A model generated the notes under the pieces. The model was not told the origin of the DNA. It saw nothing but the letters and a program-made list of their open reading frames with translations, and did no database searches. A stretch of DNA of 64,000 nt from NCBI GenBank assembly GCA_963726995.1, contig CAVSEP010000004.1, positions 706,048 to 770,047 on the forward strand, read 5' to 3'. Positions 45,346 through 54,164 of the stretch are shown here, piece after piece; the stretch's first letter is position 1; the number at the start of each line of letters is the position of its first letter. The position numbers were made by a program, and so were the translations under genes. Source of the stretch: DAIDKA01 sp963726995 (lineage in GTDB: Bacteria; Pseudomonadota; Gammaproteobacteria; Steroidobacterales; Steroidobacteraceae).

Positions 45346-45376
45346 GACGCCGCGCCCGTACACCGGGTGCGGCGTC
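45346..45376. terminator. Hairpin between convergent cytochrome genes
   Basis: GACGCCGC and GCGGCGTC form an 8-bp stem with further CCCG/CGGG pairing inside. It lies in the 67-base gap between two converging genes. No T run follows on either side, so termination is probable from position rather than proven. Confidence 0.5.
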
Positions 45377-45393
45377 GACCTGGCCATCGATCC

Positions 45394-46068
45394 TCAATAG
45401 TCGATGCTTTCCGGCGGCGGCGGCGCCGCATGCAACAGCCAGAACACGCACCCCGCCGCTATCACAATCACGAGCAACGCCTTCCACAGCTGACTGCCGG
45501 GAATGGCCTCATGCGCCGGTACGTGTTGCGCCGGCTTGCCGCCATGGAACATGGCCGGCACCAGCGGCTCCTTCTTCACGAACGTGTAGTAGGTGATCGC
45601 GGCCAGGTGCAGCGCGATGGCCGCCAGGATCAGGTTGAAATTCTTGTGGTGGATGCCGGTGAGCCGCTCGGCCATGGCGTGACTGACCGAGGGGAAGTAG
45701 GGTCCGACGAAGGCCACATCATCGGTGCTGAAGAGCCCGGTGGTCGCCTGCAGCGCCAGCAGCAACAGCATCAGCACCACCATGCCCGCACCCAGGGGAT
45801 TGTGTCCCACGCTGCGGATGCCGCCCTTCAGGTATTGGAGGATGGCGCCGGGCCCCTTGATGAAGTTGCCGAAGCGGGCGTGCCGTGGTCCGATCAGGCC
45901 CCAGAGCACCCGGAAGATCAGCAGGCCGATCATCAGGAAGCCCAAGGCCTTGTGCCAGGGCATCAAGTCGAGTTTGGCGGTGGTATACGAGCCGATGATG
46001 GTCAGCACCAGCAGCCAGTGGAACACACGCGTGGGCAGATCCCACACCAGACGAAGACTTTGCAGCAT
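45394..46068 (-). CDS. Cytochrome b561 (di-haem membrane electron carrier)
   Basis: A 224-residue membrane protein of the bacterial b561/Ni-hydrogenase b-type family. RVFHWLLVLTIIG and PWHKALGFLMIGLLIFRVLWG carry haem-ligand histidines, with more in LTGIHHKNFNLILAAIALHLAA. Four or five hydrophobic helices are visible, and the last anchors the C-terminus. It passes electrons from quinol to periplasmic acceptors such as cytochrome c' encoded opposite. Start ATG at 46068. It is downstream of the ankyrin gene by 70 bases on the same strand. Confidence 0.9.
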   Translation of the reverse strand: MLQSLRLVWDLPTRVFHWLLVLTIIGSYTTAKLDLMPWHKALGFLMIGLLIFRVLWGLIGPRHARFGNFIKGPGAILQYLKGGIRSVGHNPLGAGMVVLMLLLLALQATTGLFSTDDVAFVGPYFPSVSHAMAERLTGIHHKNFNLILAAIALHLAAITYYTFVKKEPLVPAMFHGGKPAQHVPAHEAIPGSQLWKALLVIVIAAGCVFWLLHAAPPPPESIDY

Positions 46069-46138
46069 GTTGGTTCGCGAGTTGTTGGAATACGGGAAGT
46101 GCAAGCCTACCGTACCGGCAGCGCTTGCGGAAAAACTG

Positions 46139-47674
46139 CTAGTGAACGGCGGTATTGGCCGCGGTCGGCGGCGCGCCGGCCCCGCCCTGGGCATTATCGG
46201 CCAGCAGCTGCTTGAGCAGATCCGCGGTGCTCTGATGCACCGTGGCCCCCTCGCCGCCTCGTCCCAGGCCGCCGCCTTTTCCTAAGGCCATGTCCAGCGG
46301 CGTGATGCCGCGCTTGTCCTTCACGTCCAGGCGGGCCTTCTCGGCGGCCAGGGTGCGGATGACATCATCAAAGCCCAGGAGGGCCGCCCCGTGCAGGGCG
46401 GTGAGGCCGCGGACATCCACCGCGTTCACGTCCGCGCCGCCAGCCACCAGCAGCCGGATCGCCGCGGAGGCCTGCGCCTGCGTCTTGTACTTGCCGCGGG
46501 TATCCACACCGCTGGTGCCGACTCCGGCCGCCGCCATCAGCGGCGTCACATCCGAGTTGTTGCCCAGGTCCGGCAGGGCGTGGTGCGCCAGCAGCAGGTG
46601 GATCGCCGCCGCATCGCCGGCCTTGGCCGCGCGCAGCAGCGGCGTCGTGCCGATGGTCAGCAGCGAGTCACCGCCGCGATCTGCGCCGAGGGAGCGGTAC
46701 GGGGGGAACTTGCGCAGCTGTGCATTCGGGTTGGCGCCGGCATCCAGCAGCAGCCCGATGAGCTTGAGGCTGGTGGTGTCATCCATTGAGATGTGATCGG
46801 CGCGGCCGCCATAGGGCAAGGTGTTCAGATCGACCGCCGCATACAAGGGCGTGCGGCCCCACCAGTCCCAGCGATTCACATCCGCGCCGTGCCGAAGGAG
46901 ATAGGCGGCGATGTCGAAGTTGAAGTTCTCGGTGGCGATGATCATGGGCGTGATGCCCTCCGGATCCGCCAGATTCAGGTCCGCATGACCCTCGTCCAGA
47001 TACCGGACACAGCCCAGGCAGCCCTGCCGGGCCGCGTACAGCAGCGCCGTCATGCCCCCGGGCGGGCGGGCCTGCGCCCGCGGTTCGCCGGTGACCTGGC
47101 GCCGATTGGTGTTGATCAGGGAACGGGCATTGACGTCCGCGCGGGCGCCGACCAGCAGTTTCACCATTTCCGGCTGACTTTCGGCAGCCGCCCAGATCAG
47201 CGCCGTCTGGCCGCGAAAATTCTCCCGGGCGTTGACGTTGGCGCCGGCCTTGAGCAGCAGCCGCCCCGCCTCGACATTGCCGGCGCGCGCCACCAGCATC
47301 AGCGCCGTCTCGCCGTCCGGGTTCGGCGATTCGACGTTGGCGCCGGCCGCGAGCAGTGCCGCGATGATGCGCACATCCCCGAACTGCGCCGCCTGCAGCA
47401 TGGCATTGGCGCCGTAGGCGTTGCTGACGTCAACCCTGGCATGGGCCTTGAGCAGCGCCTTGACCAGCAGGTAGTCCCCGCGGTACGACGCCCACATCAG
47501 GGGCGTCGTGCCGTCCGCGGCCGCTGCATTGACATCGGCGCCCTGCCCGATCAGGCCCAGCGCCTGCGCCGATGCCTGCTGCTCGGCGGCCTCCACCAGG
47601 GTGGGCGGCGCCGCCCGCGCGGTGGCGGCGGCAAGGACCAGCAGCATAAGGGCGGGCATCCAGCGCTTCATCAT
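46139..47674 (-). CDS. Exported ankyrin-repeat protein
   Basis: A 511-residue protein. It has a signal peptide (MMKRWMPALMLLVLAAATARA) and about nine or ten ankyrin repeats. Typical units read DGTTPLMWASYRGDYLLVKALL and NFRGQTALIWAAAESQPEMVKLL. Ankyrin repeats bind proteins; here they would work in the periplasm. The start overlaps the stop of the DUF1552 gene (TGATG), so the two are translationally coupled. Ankyrin genes recur beside DUF1552/DUF1592 pairs in other phyla; the role is unknown. Confidence 0.88.
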   Translation of the reverse strand: MMKRWMPALMLLVLAAATARAAPPTLVEAAEQQASAQALGLIGQGADVNAAAADGTTPLMWASYRGDYLLVKALLKAHARVDVSNAYGANAMLQAAQFGDVRIIAALLAAGANVESPNPDGETALMLVARAGNVEAGRLLLKAGANVNARENFRGQTALIWAAAESQPEMVKLLVGARADVNARSLINTNRRQVTGEPRAQARPPGGMTALLYAARQGCLGCVRYLDEGHADLNLADPEGITPMIIATENFNFDIAAYLLRHGADVNRWDWWGRTPLYAAVDLNTLPYGGRADHISMDDTTSLKLIGLLLDAGANPNAQLRKFPPYRSLGADRGGDSLLTIGTTPLLRAAKAGDAAAIHLLLAHHALPDLGNNSDVTPLMAAAGVGTSGVDTRGKYKTQAQASAAIRLLVAGGADVNAVDVRGLTALHGAALLGFDDVIRTLAAEKARLDVKDKRGITPLDMALGKGGGLGRGGEGATVHQSTADLLKQLLADNAQGGAGAPPTAANTAVH

Positions 47675-48996
47675 CAGATCTCCGCGAACTGGCCGGTGCT
47701 GTCGCCGATCTGCTCCATCGCAATGCCGGAGCGGTTCATGAGGGTGAGCCACAGATTGGCGAGCGGAGTGTGTTCAGGCGCCATGATGTGCTGACCCATC
47801 TTCAGCTTGCCGCAGGCCCCGCCCAGCACGCTGGTCGGGAGCGGATACTGGTTGTGCGCATTGCTGTTGCTCATGTTGCTGCCGTAGACGACGAGCGAGT
47901 GGTCCAGCAGCGAGCCGTCACCATCCGGCGTATCGGCCAGGCGCTTGAGGAACCTGGCCATCTGCTGGGAGTGGAAGGTCTGGATCTTCACCAGCTTCTC
48001 GATCTTGGTGGCATCGCCCTGGTGATGCGAGACCGGATGGAAGGCATCCGGGACACCGACGAAGTTGTAGGTCATGTTGCTCACTTCGGCCGCCATCATC
48101 ATGGTGGCGATGCGGGTGAGATTGGCCTGGTAGGACAGCGCGATCATATCGAACATCAGCATCTGTTCCTGCGGGAACTGATCCGGCACGCCCAGTGGCA
48201 CCGCGGGCAGCTTCAGCTGCGACAGATCCTGCTTCTCCATCTTCTGCACGCGCCGCTCGACTTCGCGCACGCTGTCCAGGTAGTCGGCGAGCACGGCGCG
48301 GTCGCGGGTACCCAGCTGGCGCTGCATGCTCGCGGCATCGCTCTGTACCATGTCCAGGATGCTGTCGTACTGGTCCCCCAGCGCCTTGCGCTCCTCCGGC
48401 GTGTCGCCGCGGCCGAACAGCCGCTGGAACAGCGTGCGGGGGTTGTTCTCCATGGGCAGCGGCGAGGTGGGCGAGCGGAACGAGATCGTGCCGGAGTAGC
48501 TGCAGCCATAGGCGCGATCGCAGGAGCCGCCGCCGCCATTGGTTTCGGTGCGTACTTCGAGCGACGGGAGCGGCGTGTCCTGCCCGATCTTCATGGCCGC
48601 CATCTGGTCGATGGTCACCCCGCCATAGGGATCCTGGCTTTCCTTCGGGTGCACGCACGACAGCCAGGTTCCCGGCACGATGGCATGCACCGCGGCGCTC
48701 TCCCCGGGTCGGTTACCCAGATTGCTGACCACGATCATCTGCTTCTGGTAGTCGGCCAGGGGCGTGAGGATGCGCGAGAGCTTGAAATCCTTGCCGGTCC
48801 CGGCCGGCGTCCACTGGTCCATGATGGCGCCGTGCGGAAAGTAGATGAACGCCATGCGCAGCTTCGGCACCGCGGCCGTCTGCGCCAGGGCCGTAGCGGC
48901 CGGAATCATGGCATCCAGCAGCGGCAGCGCGATGCTGGCCCCGACACCGCGCAGCACCGCGCGGCGGGAAACGTGCTTCTTGGTGATGAAGTGCAT
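47674..48996 (-). CDS. DUF1552 secreted protein (Tat signal)
   Basis: A 440-residue protein with a twin-arginine signal (HVSRRAVLRGVGASIALPLL). The mature part has the DUF1552 pattern: YFPHGAIMDQWTPAGTG, VSNLGNRPGESAAVHAIVPGTWL, GTISFRSPTSPLPMENNPRTLF and SNMSNSNAHNQYPLPTSVLGG. The family is distantly related to DUF1501 and alkaline-phosphatase-like folds; its reaction is unknown. It lies 15 bases after the DUF1592-type cytochrome gene, its near-constant partner. Tat export suggests a folded or cofactor-bearing protein. Confidence 0.9.
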   Translation of the reverse strand: MHFITKKHVSRRAVLRGVGASIALPLLDAMIPAATALAQTAAVPKLRMAFIYFPHGAIMDQWTPAGTGKDFKLSRILTPLADYQKQMIVVSNLGNRPGESAAVHAIVPGTWLSCVHPKESQDPYGGVTIDQMAAMKIGQDTPLPSLEVRTETNGGGGSCDRAYGCSYSGTISFRSPTSPLPMENNPRTLFQRLFGRGDTPEERKALGDQYDSILDMVQSDAASMQRQLGTRDRAVLADYLDSVREVERRVQKMEKQDLSQLKLPAVPLGVPDQFPQEQMLMFDMIALSYQANLTRIATMMMAAEVSNMTYNFVGVPDAFHPVSHHQGDATKIEKLVKIQTFHSQQMARFLKRLADTPDGDGSLLDHSLVVYGSNMSNSNAHNQYPLPTSVLGGACGKLKMGQHIMAPEHTPLANLWLTLMNRSGIAMEQIGDSTGQFAEI

Positions 48997-49011
48997 ATCG
49001 ATGGCCTCTCT

Positions 49012-51519
49012 TCAGGTCGCAGGGCGGGTCTGCCGCGCCGTACCCATGCTCGCCGTCTTGCCGGCCGGTTGCTCGGCGCCTCGCGGCTGCTGCGTCTGGA
49101 ATTCGGGACTGCTGACAATGCCTAAGACGATCTCCGCGAAGCGATCTCCCGCACGGTCGGCATTGCGCACGATCTGCCTGACCACCGGCATGTCGAAATA
49201 CTCCACCGTACGCCCCAGCGCATAGGTCATGAGGTTCACGGTGAGGGTCTGGTTGAACTGGTCCGGATGCGCCGCCAGCGCCTTGCGCAGATCGTCCGGC
49301 CCAAAAACCCGCTGGCCGTCGGCCATCTTGCCCGCCGTATCGATCAGCGTGCCGGTCTCCGCGTCCTTGTTCTGCCACTTGCCCATGGCGTCGAAGTTCT
49401 CCAGCGACATGCCGATGGGATCCATGACGCCGTGGCAGGCATTGCAGGAGGGCTGGGAGCGATGCATTTCCATGCGCTGCCGGATGGTCAGCGGCTGCGC
49501 CCCCGGCACGTTTTCCTTCAACGCCGGTATCGCAGGCGGCGGTGCATGCGGCGGCGTGCCGGTGATCACCTCGAGCACCCACGCCCCCCGCAGCACCGGA
49601 GCCGTGCGGTTGGCGTAGGAGGTGCCCATCAGGATCGCGCCCTTGCCCAGCAGGCCGTAGCGATGCGAATCGGCAAGCTCCACCCGGCGGAACTGACTGC
49701 CGCGCACGTTGCGGATGCCGTAGTGCAGCGCCAGGCGTTCGTTCAGGTAGGTCCAGTTTGCCGACAGCAGATCCGTGACCGGGCGATCGGCCAGCAGGAT
49801 GCTGCCCACGAACAGCTCCATCTCCTTGCGGAAGGCGATGCGCAGGTCCTCGTCAAAGTAGGGGAACACGTTGGGGTCGGCCTGGATCTTGTCCATGCTG
49901 TCGACCTGCAGCCAATTGAACGCGAAGTTGGTGATCAGCGCCTTGGCGCGCGGATCGGCCAGCATGCGCCTGACCTGGGCGTGCAGCACCTCAGGCTCAT
50001 GCAGCCGGTTGCTGACGGCGCTCTCCAGCAGCTGCGGATCCGGTCCCTGGCTCCACAGGAAGAAGGACAGGCGCGAGGCGAGTTCCAGGTCGGTCAAGTG
50101 ATAGGCCCCGGGCGGGGCCGTGCTGACCCGGACGCTCGCGGCCGGGGGATGATCGGTCTGCGCGCTGCCCAGCTGCGGATCGGCCTCGAGGCGATAGAGG
50201 AACTTCGGGCTCGCCAGGATGGCGACGATGGCATTCTGGATGCCGGCGTCGAAGTCCTTGTCCTTGGCACCGACCGCAAAGAAGCGCAGCGGCGCAGCCA
50301 GGTCCGCCTCGGTGATCGGGCGCCGGTAGGCGTCGCGGGCCAGGTTGCTGAGAATCTGGCGCGCGCAGGCCTGCTCCTCGGCGGCGTTGGCCGGATGGCA
50401 GGAGAAGATCTTCGCGCGGCTCGGCGTTTCGCTCAGGCCCGTTACGTCCACCGGCCCATTGATCTCCAGTCCCCCGATGCGCGGCAGACCGCCGATGCCG
50501 CCCATGGGGTTGAATGAAGCCAGCCAGTCGTCCGATTCTGACTGGGCCCGCTGCACGAAGGTCAGTACCAGCTGGTGCGGGCCGGCCGTCAGCGGCAGCT
50601 TGATGCCGCGAAAGCGCGCCGCGAATTCCTTGGTGGCCTCCTGCTGCTTCTGGTCCGCATCCTTGAAATCCTTGGGTCCACCGATGGTGCGTTCCAGCAC
50701 CTGCTTGCCGTCGATCAGGAACACCACCTTGTGCTCCTGCGCCAGATCGCCGATGTACCCCAGGCCCGTGCCCACATTCAGGTTGAAGGTGTAGGTGCCG
50801 TCGGCCGGAAAGTTGTGCACCACCGACATGCCGCCACGGGTGCCCAGCGGCAGGCCATCGATGTGGAAGATCTGGTCATGGGGTCCGGCCCGATAGTTCA
50901 CGATGGCCTGCGCCGCGTGCGCGCTGCCGACGGCCATTGCGGCCACGGTTCGGGCCGCGGAAATATACTGATCCAGGAAAGTCGGCGAGACCTTCAGGAC
51001 ACTCGCGACATTGTCGAAGCCATCGCTCTTGGTATCCTGCGGCAGCAGCGCTGCCGGATCCACTTCCACGGCCAGCAGATCCTTGACGGCGCTGGCGTAC
51101 TCGACGCGATTCAGGCGATGCAGGGAGACATAGCCGGCATCCGGATGGCCGAGCGCCGCCTGGTCCAGATTGCTCTCCATCCAGGAGACGAAAGAATCAA
51201 TCGAGGCCTGGTCGGGCTGCCTGGCACCCGGCGGGGGCATCATGCGGCCGCGCAGCTTGCTCACCGCCGCTTCCCAGATCTTCGCGTCCGCGGGTATGCC
51301 CTGCGGCTGCATGGTGTCGAAGGCCACCCCGCCGGTCCAGTCCGTGGCGTTGTGGCATTTCTCGCAGTAGTTGTTCAGCAAGGCCCAATGCCGATCAGGC
51401 AGGGGCTGCTGGCCATCCGCGCCCGCCACGGCGAGCGGCGCATCGGCTGCCATGAGGCCGCCGCCCACGCAGGCCGCCACCAGTGCGAAGCTGCAAGCCA
51501 GAATTGCGTTGCGTCTCAC
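49012..51519 (-). CDS. DUF1587/1595/1592/1588/1585 multi-domain exported cytochrome
   Basis: An 835-residue secreted protein. A signal peptide (residues 4-25) leads to a Planctomycete-type cytochrome c motif CEKCH (residues 52-56). Then follow DUF1587 (LHRLNRVEYASAVKDLL), a carbohydrate-binding-like middle (YTFNLNVGTGLGYIG), DUF1595, DUF1592 (FLWSQGPDPQLL, ANWTYLNERLALHYGI), DUF1588 with CNACHGVMDPIG near residue 690, and DUF1585. Start GTG at 51519 with AGAGGA 8 bases upstream. These domains always travel together; the function is unknown but one or two haems suggest redox chemistry outside the cytoplasm. Confidence 0.9.
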   Translation of the reverse strand: MRRNAILACSFALVAACVGGGLMAADAPLAVAGADGQQPLPDRHWALLNNYCEKCHNATDWTGGVAFDTMQPQGIPADAKIWEAAVSKLRGRMMPPPGARQPDQASIDSFVSWMESNLDQAALGHPDAGYVSLHRLNRVEYASAVKDLLAVEVDPAALLPQDTKSDGFDNVASVLKVSPTFLDQYISAARTVAAMAVGSAHAAQAIVNYRAGPHDQIFHIDGLPLGTRGGMSVVHNFPADGTYTFNLNVGTGLGYIGDLAQEHKVVFLIDGKQVLERTIGGPKDFKDADQKQQEATKEFAARFRGIKLPLTAGPHQLVLTFVQRAQSESDDWLASFNPMGGIGGLPRIGGLEINGPVDVTGLSETPSRAKIFSCHPANAAEEQACARQILSNLARDAYRRPITEADLAAPLRFFAVGAKDKDFDAGIQNAIVAILASPKFLYRLEADPQLGSAQTDHPPAASVRVSTAPPGAYHLTDLELASRLSFFLWSQGPDPQLLESAVSNRLHEPEVLHAQVRRMLADPRAKALITNFAFNWLQVDSMDKIQADPNVFPYFDEDLRIAFRKEMELFVGSILLADRPVTDLLSANWTYLNERLALHYGIRNVRGSQFRRVELADSHRYGLLGKGAILMGTSYANRTAPVLRGAWVLEVITGTPPHAPPPAIPALKENVPGAQPLTIRQRMEMHRSQPSCNACHGVMDPIGMSLENFDAMGKWQNKDAETGTLIDTAGKMADGQRVFGPDDLRKALAAHPDQFNQTLTVNLMTYALGRTVEYFDMPVVRQIVRNADRAGDRFAEIVLGIVSSPEFQTQQPRGAEQPAGKTASMGTARQTRPAT

Positions 51520-51551
51520 GTACCAAATCCTCTTGAAACCACTGCGCCGGC

Positions 51552-52493
51552 CTAGACGATGCCGCGCATTTCGCGCACATGGCCGTACAGGCCCCGATAG
51601 GCATTGGTGACGAACAGGTCCGAATTGCCCCACTTGTCATCAAACTTCCTGGTCGCGCCCGCGGCGATCATGTCCTCGGCGCCCATGCCCTTGCGCATCA
51701 GTTGCCACAGGTCCTCGTGCAGCGTCGCCAGCATGTCATGCTCGGCCGCCAGATCGGTCTTGGTCTGCAGCGGACCGGTGCCCGGCACGATGCGCGTCTG
51801 ATCGTTCACCACGGCCAGCAGCTGCTTGGTGGCATTGGCCATCCCCAAGGTCCAGCCGCCCGTCGAATAGTCCAGGATCGGATACCGTCCGACCGCCACA
51901 ACGTCGCCGGCGACCAGCACGTTGGCATCGCGGAAATAGACGTAGAGGTCTCCGTCGGTGTGGGCCTGGGGCAGGTAGCCGTATTCGATGCTGGCCTTGC
52001 CGAAGCTGAGCTTCTGCACGCCCTTGAAAAAAGTCTCGGTGGGCAGCGCTTTGGGGCGCGCCGGGTATGTGCGGTTCTCCCACTCCTCGATCACCGGCTC
52101 GGTGAGCCACAGCCTTGTGTTCTCCTGCGCGATGATCTTCACTCCGGCCTTGCGCAGGGTCTCGTTCGATCCGGTATGGGGCCAGTGCCAATGGGTGTTG
52201 AACGCCGTGACCACGGGACGGCCCCCAGTGGCCTGGCGAATCGCGGCCGCCAGAGCGGGAGCCTGCGCAGCCTCCCCGCCATCCACCAGCAGCACCCCCT
52301 CGGGCTGGGACAGGGCCACGACATTGGCGCCGGCGCCGCTGATGAGCATCAGATCATCGCTCAGATGGGTAACCGCCAGTGCATCCGCGGCCCGGGCCGT
52401 CGCCGGACGCAGCCCCGCGAGGCCCGCGGCGGCCAGTGACCAGCCTGCGGCGCCACCGGCCAGGGTCTGCAAAAACTGCCTGCGATTGCTCAT
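51552..52493 (-). CDS. Exported metallo-beta-lactamase-fold hydrolase with altered metal motif
   Basis: A 313-residue protein with a Tat-like signal (SNRRQFLQTLAGG) and an MBL fold. The usual HxHxDH motif reads HWHWPH (residues 101-106), with Pro in place of the Asp that binds the second metal. A later His (AHTDGDLYVYF) and the bridging Asp (VLVAGDVVAVG) remain. It may bind one metal. It lies 32 bases upstream of the DUF1592 cytochrome and heads the MBL-DUF1592-DUF1552-ankyrin unit. Confidence 0.88.
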   Translation of the reverse strand: MSNRRQFLQTLAGGAAGWSLAAAGLAGLRPATARAADALAVTHLSDDLMLISGAGANVVALSQPEGVLLVDGGEAAQAPALAAAIRQATGGRPVVTAFNTHWHWPHTGSNETLRKAGVKIIAQENTRLWLTEPVIEEWENRTYPARPKALPTETFFKGVQKLSFGKASIEYGYLPQAHTDGDLYVYFRDANVLVAGDVVAVGRYPILDYSTGGWTLGMANATKQLLAVVNDQTRIVPGTGPLQTKTDLAAEHDMLATLHEDLWQLMRKGMGAEDMIAAGATRKFDDKWGNSDLFVTNAYRGLYGHVREMRGIV

Positions 52494-52642
52494 GGTTGGC
52501 GTCTCGTCACAGCGTCAAAATCCCAGCTGCGCCAAGGGGTAACACAGGACCCATACAGGGTCAACGCGGTCGTCACGGACCGGTCTGCACCGCCTATCAG
52601 ATGCTCAGGTTGTGTCACGGAATCCTTTGGATCCCGGCATGG

Positions 52643-52660
52643 GAAAAGCCCCGCGGGGCT
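52643..52660 (-). terminator. Rho-independent terminator after the MFS gene
   Basis: AGCCCCGCGGGGCT (52647-52660) is self-complementary and, read on the minus strand, is followed by TTTT. It lies about 40 bases after the MFS stop. It separates the transporter from the exported MBL/DUF cluster. Confidence 0.65.
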
Positions 52661-52699
52661 GATTTGCCTACCGCGAGGCTGCGGTCCTTGCCGCAACTC

Positions 52700-54100
52700 T
52701 CAAGGGGCTTGTGGTACCGGTCCCGGCGCGGCGAGTTCCCGTCCCCGCTTGCCCGCGGCCGGAATATGCGAGGTGATCAGGAAGTAGCTGATGGTGGTCA
52801 CCAGCGCGCAGCCGGCCACGAACCAGAAGAATCGGTCGATGGACGGCACCGGTGTCATCTTGAAATAGACCTGCGGGACGGTCGCGGACAGCAGGCCCCC
52901 GAAACGCGAAAAGGCCTGAGCGACCCCGATCGCCGCGCCGCGGATTTCCGTCGGATAGGAATGCGCACTCACGGCGTACAGGTAGGACTGCATGCCATTG
53001 ACCACGGCCCCGCCGACGAAGCAGGCGGCGAGCAGCGCAAACTGCGAATCACCCCCGGCGAGCAGCAGCACGCCGATGGCCGCGGTGGCCACCGCGCCGA
53101 TGAAGGCCGCCGCGGTACCCACGCCACGCGAACCCCACAGTCCCATCAGGAAGGCGCCGCCGATGGAGCCGACGACGCCGCCGCCGCTGAACAGCCGCAG
53201 GCCATGCGATCCGACCTCGCGACTCTGGTGGGCGAAATCGAACATCAGTGGCAGGCTGTTGGTGAAGATGTACAGCACCAGCGTGTTGAATGTGAACGCG
53301 ATCCAGATGAACAGCGTGGCGCGCCAGTAACTGTGGTTCCAGATGGTGGAGAGCCAGTTACTGGAAGGCTTCGCCTGTTCGCGCACCACGAAGTTCTCGC
53401 TGCCATCGAAACGCTGCGCGCCCAGCAGTCGATTCAGCGCCCGCGCCAGTTGCGGGTGCAGGGCGGGCCGCAGCGCCAGATACTTGGGCGATTCCGGCAG
53501 CAGCAGCCAGAACAGCGCCAGCAGTACCAGCGGCATCACGGCGCCGGCCAGGAACATCGAACGCCAGCCGTAGGCCGGGATCAGCCAATCGGCCAGATAA
53601 CTGGTCAGCGAGCCGCCCAGCGGCACCGACACGATCACGCAGGCGACGATGAGGCTGCGCACGCGCTTCGGCGTCCACTCAGAGATGAGCGTGGTGGCGA
53701 GCGGGGTGATACCGCCCAGCCCCAGGCCGGTGACGAATCGGAAGCCCGCCAGCGTCGTGATGTTGCCCGCGGTGTAGCACAGCAACGAGCCGACAAACAG
53801 CAGCGCGAGACAGCTGAAGTACGCCTTCTTGCGGCCGATGCGGTCGCTGATCCAGCCCAGCAGCACCGAGCCCAGTGCCATGCCGCCCATCTGGGTATAG
53901 CCCAACCAGGAAAGCTGGTCGCGGCCGATGCCCCAGTCCTTCACCACCAGGGGCCCGATGTAGCCGGTGGTAAACAGGCCGAAGCCATCGGTCAGCATGA
54001 TGATGACCATCATCACGGTGATGCCGAAGGGCACCCAGAAATAGTTGGCGGAGTCGATGACCTCGCCCACATCCACGGTCTTATTGTTATTCGTGCTCAA
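52700..54100 (-). CDS. MFS transporter, sugar/aromatic-acid porter type
   Basis: A 466-residue inner-membrane protein with 12 predicted helices. The loop 2-3 signature GWISDRIGRKKAYF and RFVTGLGLGGITPLATTLISE in helix 4 mark the MFS metabolite:H+ symporter group. PTEIRGAAIGVAQAFSRFGG is the matching motif in the second half. Likely cargo is an organic acid, but sequence does not say which. It is 64 bases downstream of the ThDP enzyme on the same strand, so it may import that enzyme's substrate. Confidence 0.9.
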   Translation of the reverse strand: MSTNNNKTVDVGEVIDSANYFWVPFGITVMMVIIMLTDGFGLFTTGYIGPLVVKDWGIGRDQLSWLGYTQMGGMALGSVLLGWISDRIGRKKAYFSCLALLFVGSLLCYTAGNITTLAGFRFVTGLGLGGITPLATTLISEWTPKRVRSLIVACVIVSVPLGGSLTSYLADWLIPAYGWRSMFLAGAVMPLVLLALFWLLLPESPKYLALRPALHPQLARALNRLLGAQRFDGSENFVVREQAKPSSNWLSTIWNHSYWRATLFIWIAFTFNTLVLYIFTNSLPLMFDFAHQSREVGSHGLRLFSGGGVVGSIGGAFLMGLWGSRGVGTAAAFIGAVATAAIGVLLLAGGDSQFALLAACFVGGAVVNGMQSYLYAVSAHSYPTEIRGAAIGVAQAFSRFGGLLSATVPQVYFKMTPVPSIDRFFWFVAGCALVTTISYFLITSHIPAAGKRGRELAAPGPVPQAP

Positions 54101-54164
54101 GCCGTTCCCCCATTGCTGGCCCGCGACGTCGCCCTAGAAACGGGCCACGCCGCGCGCATCAAAA

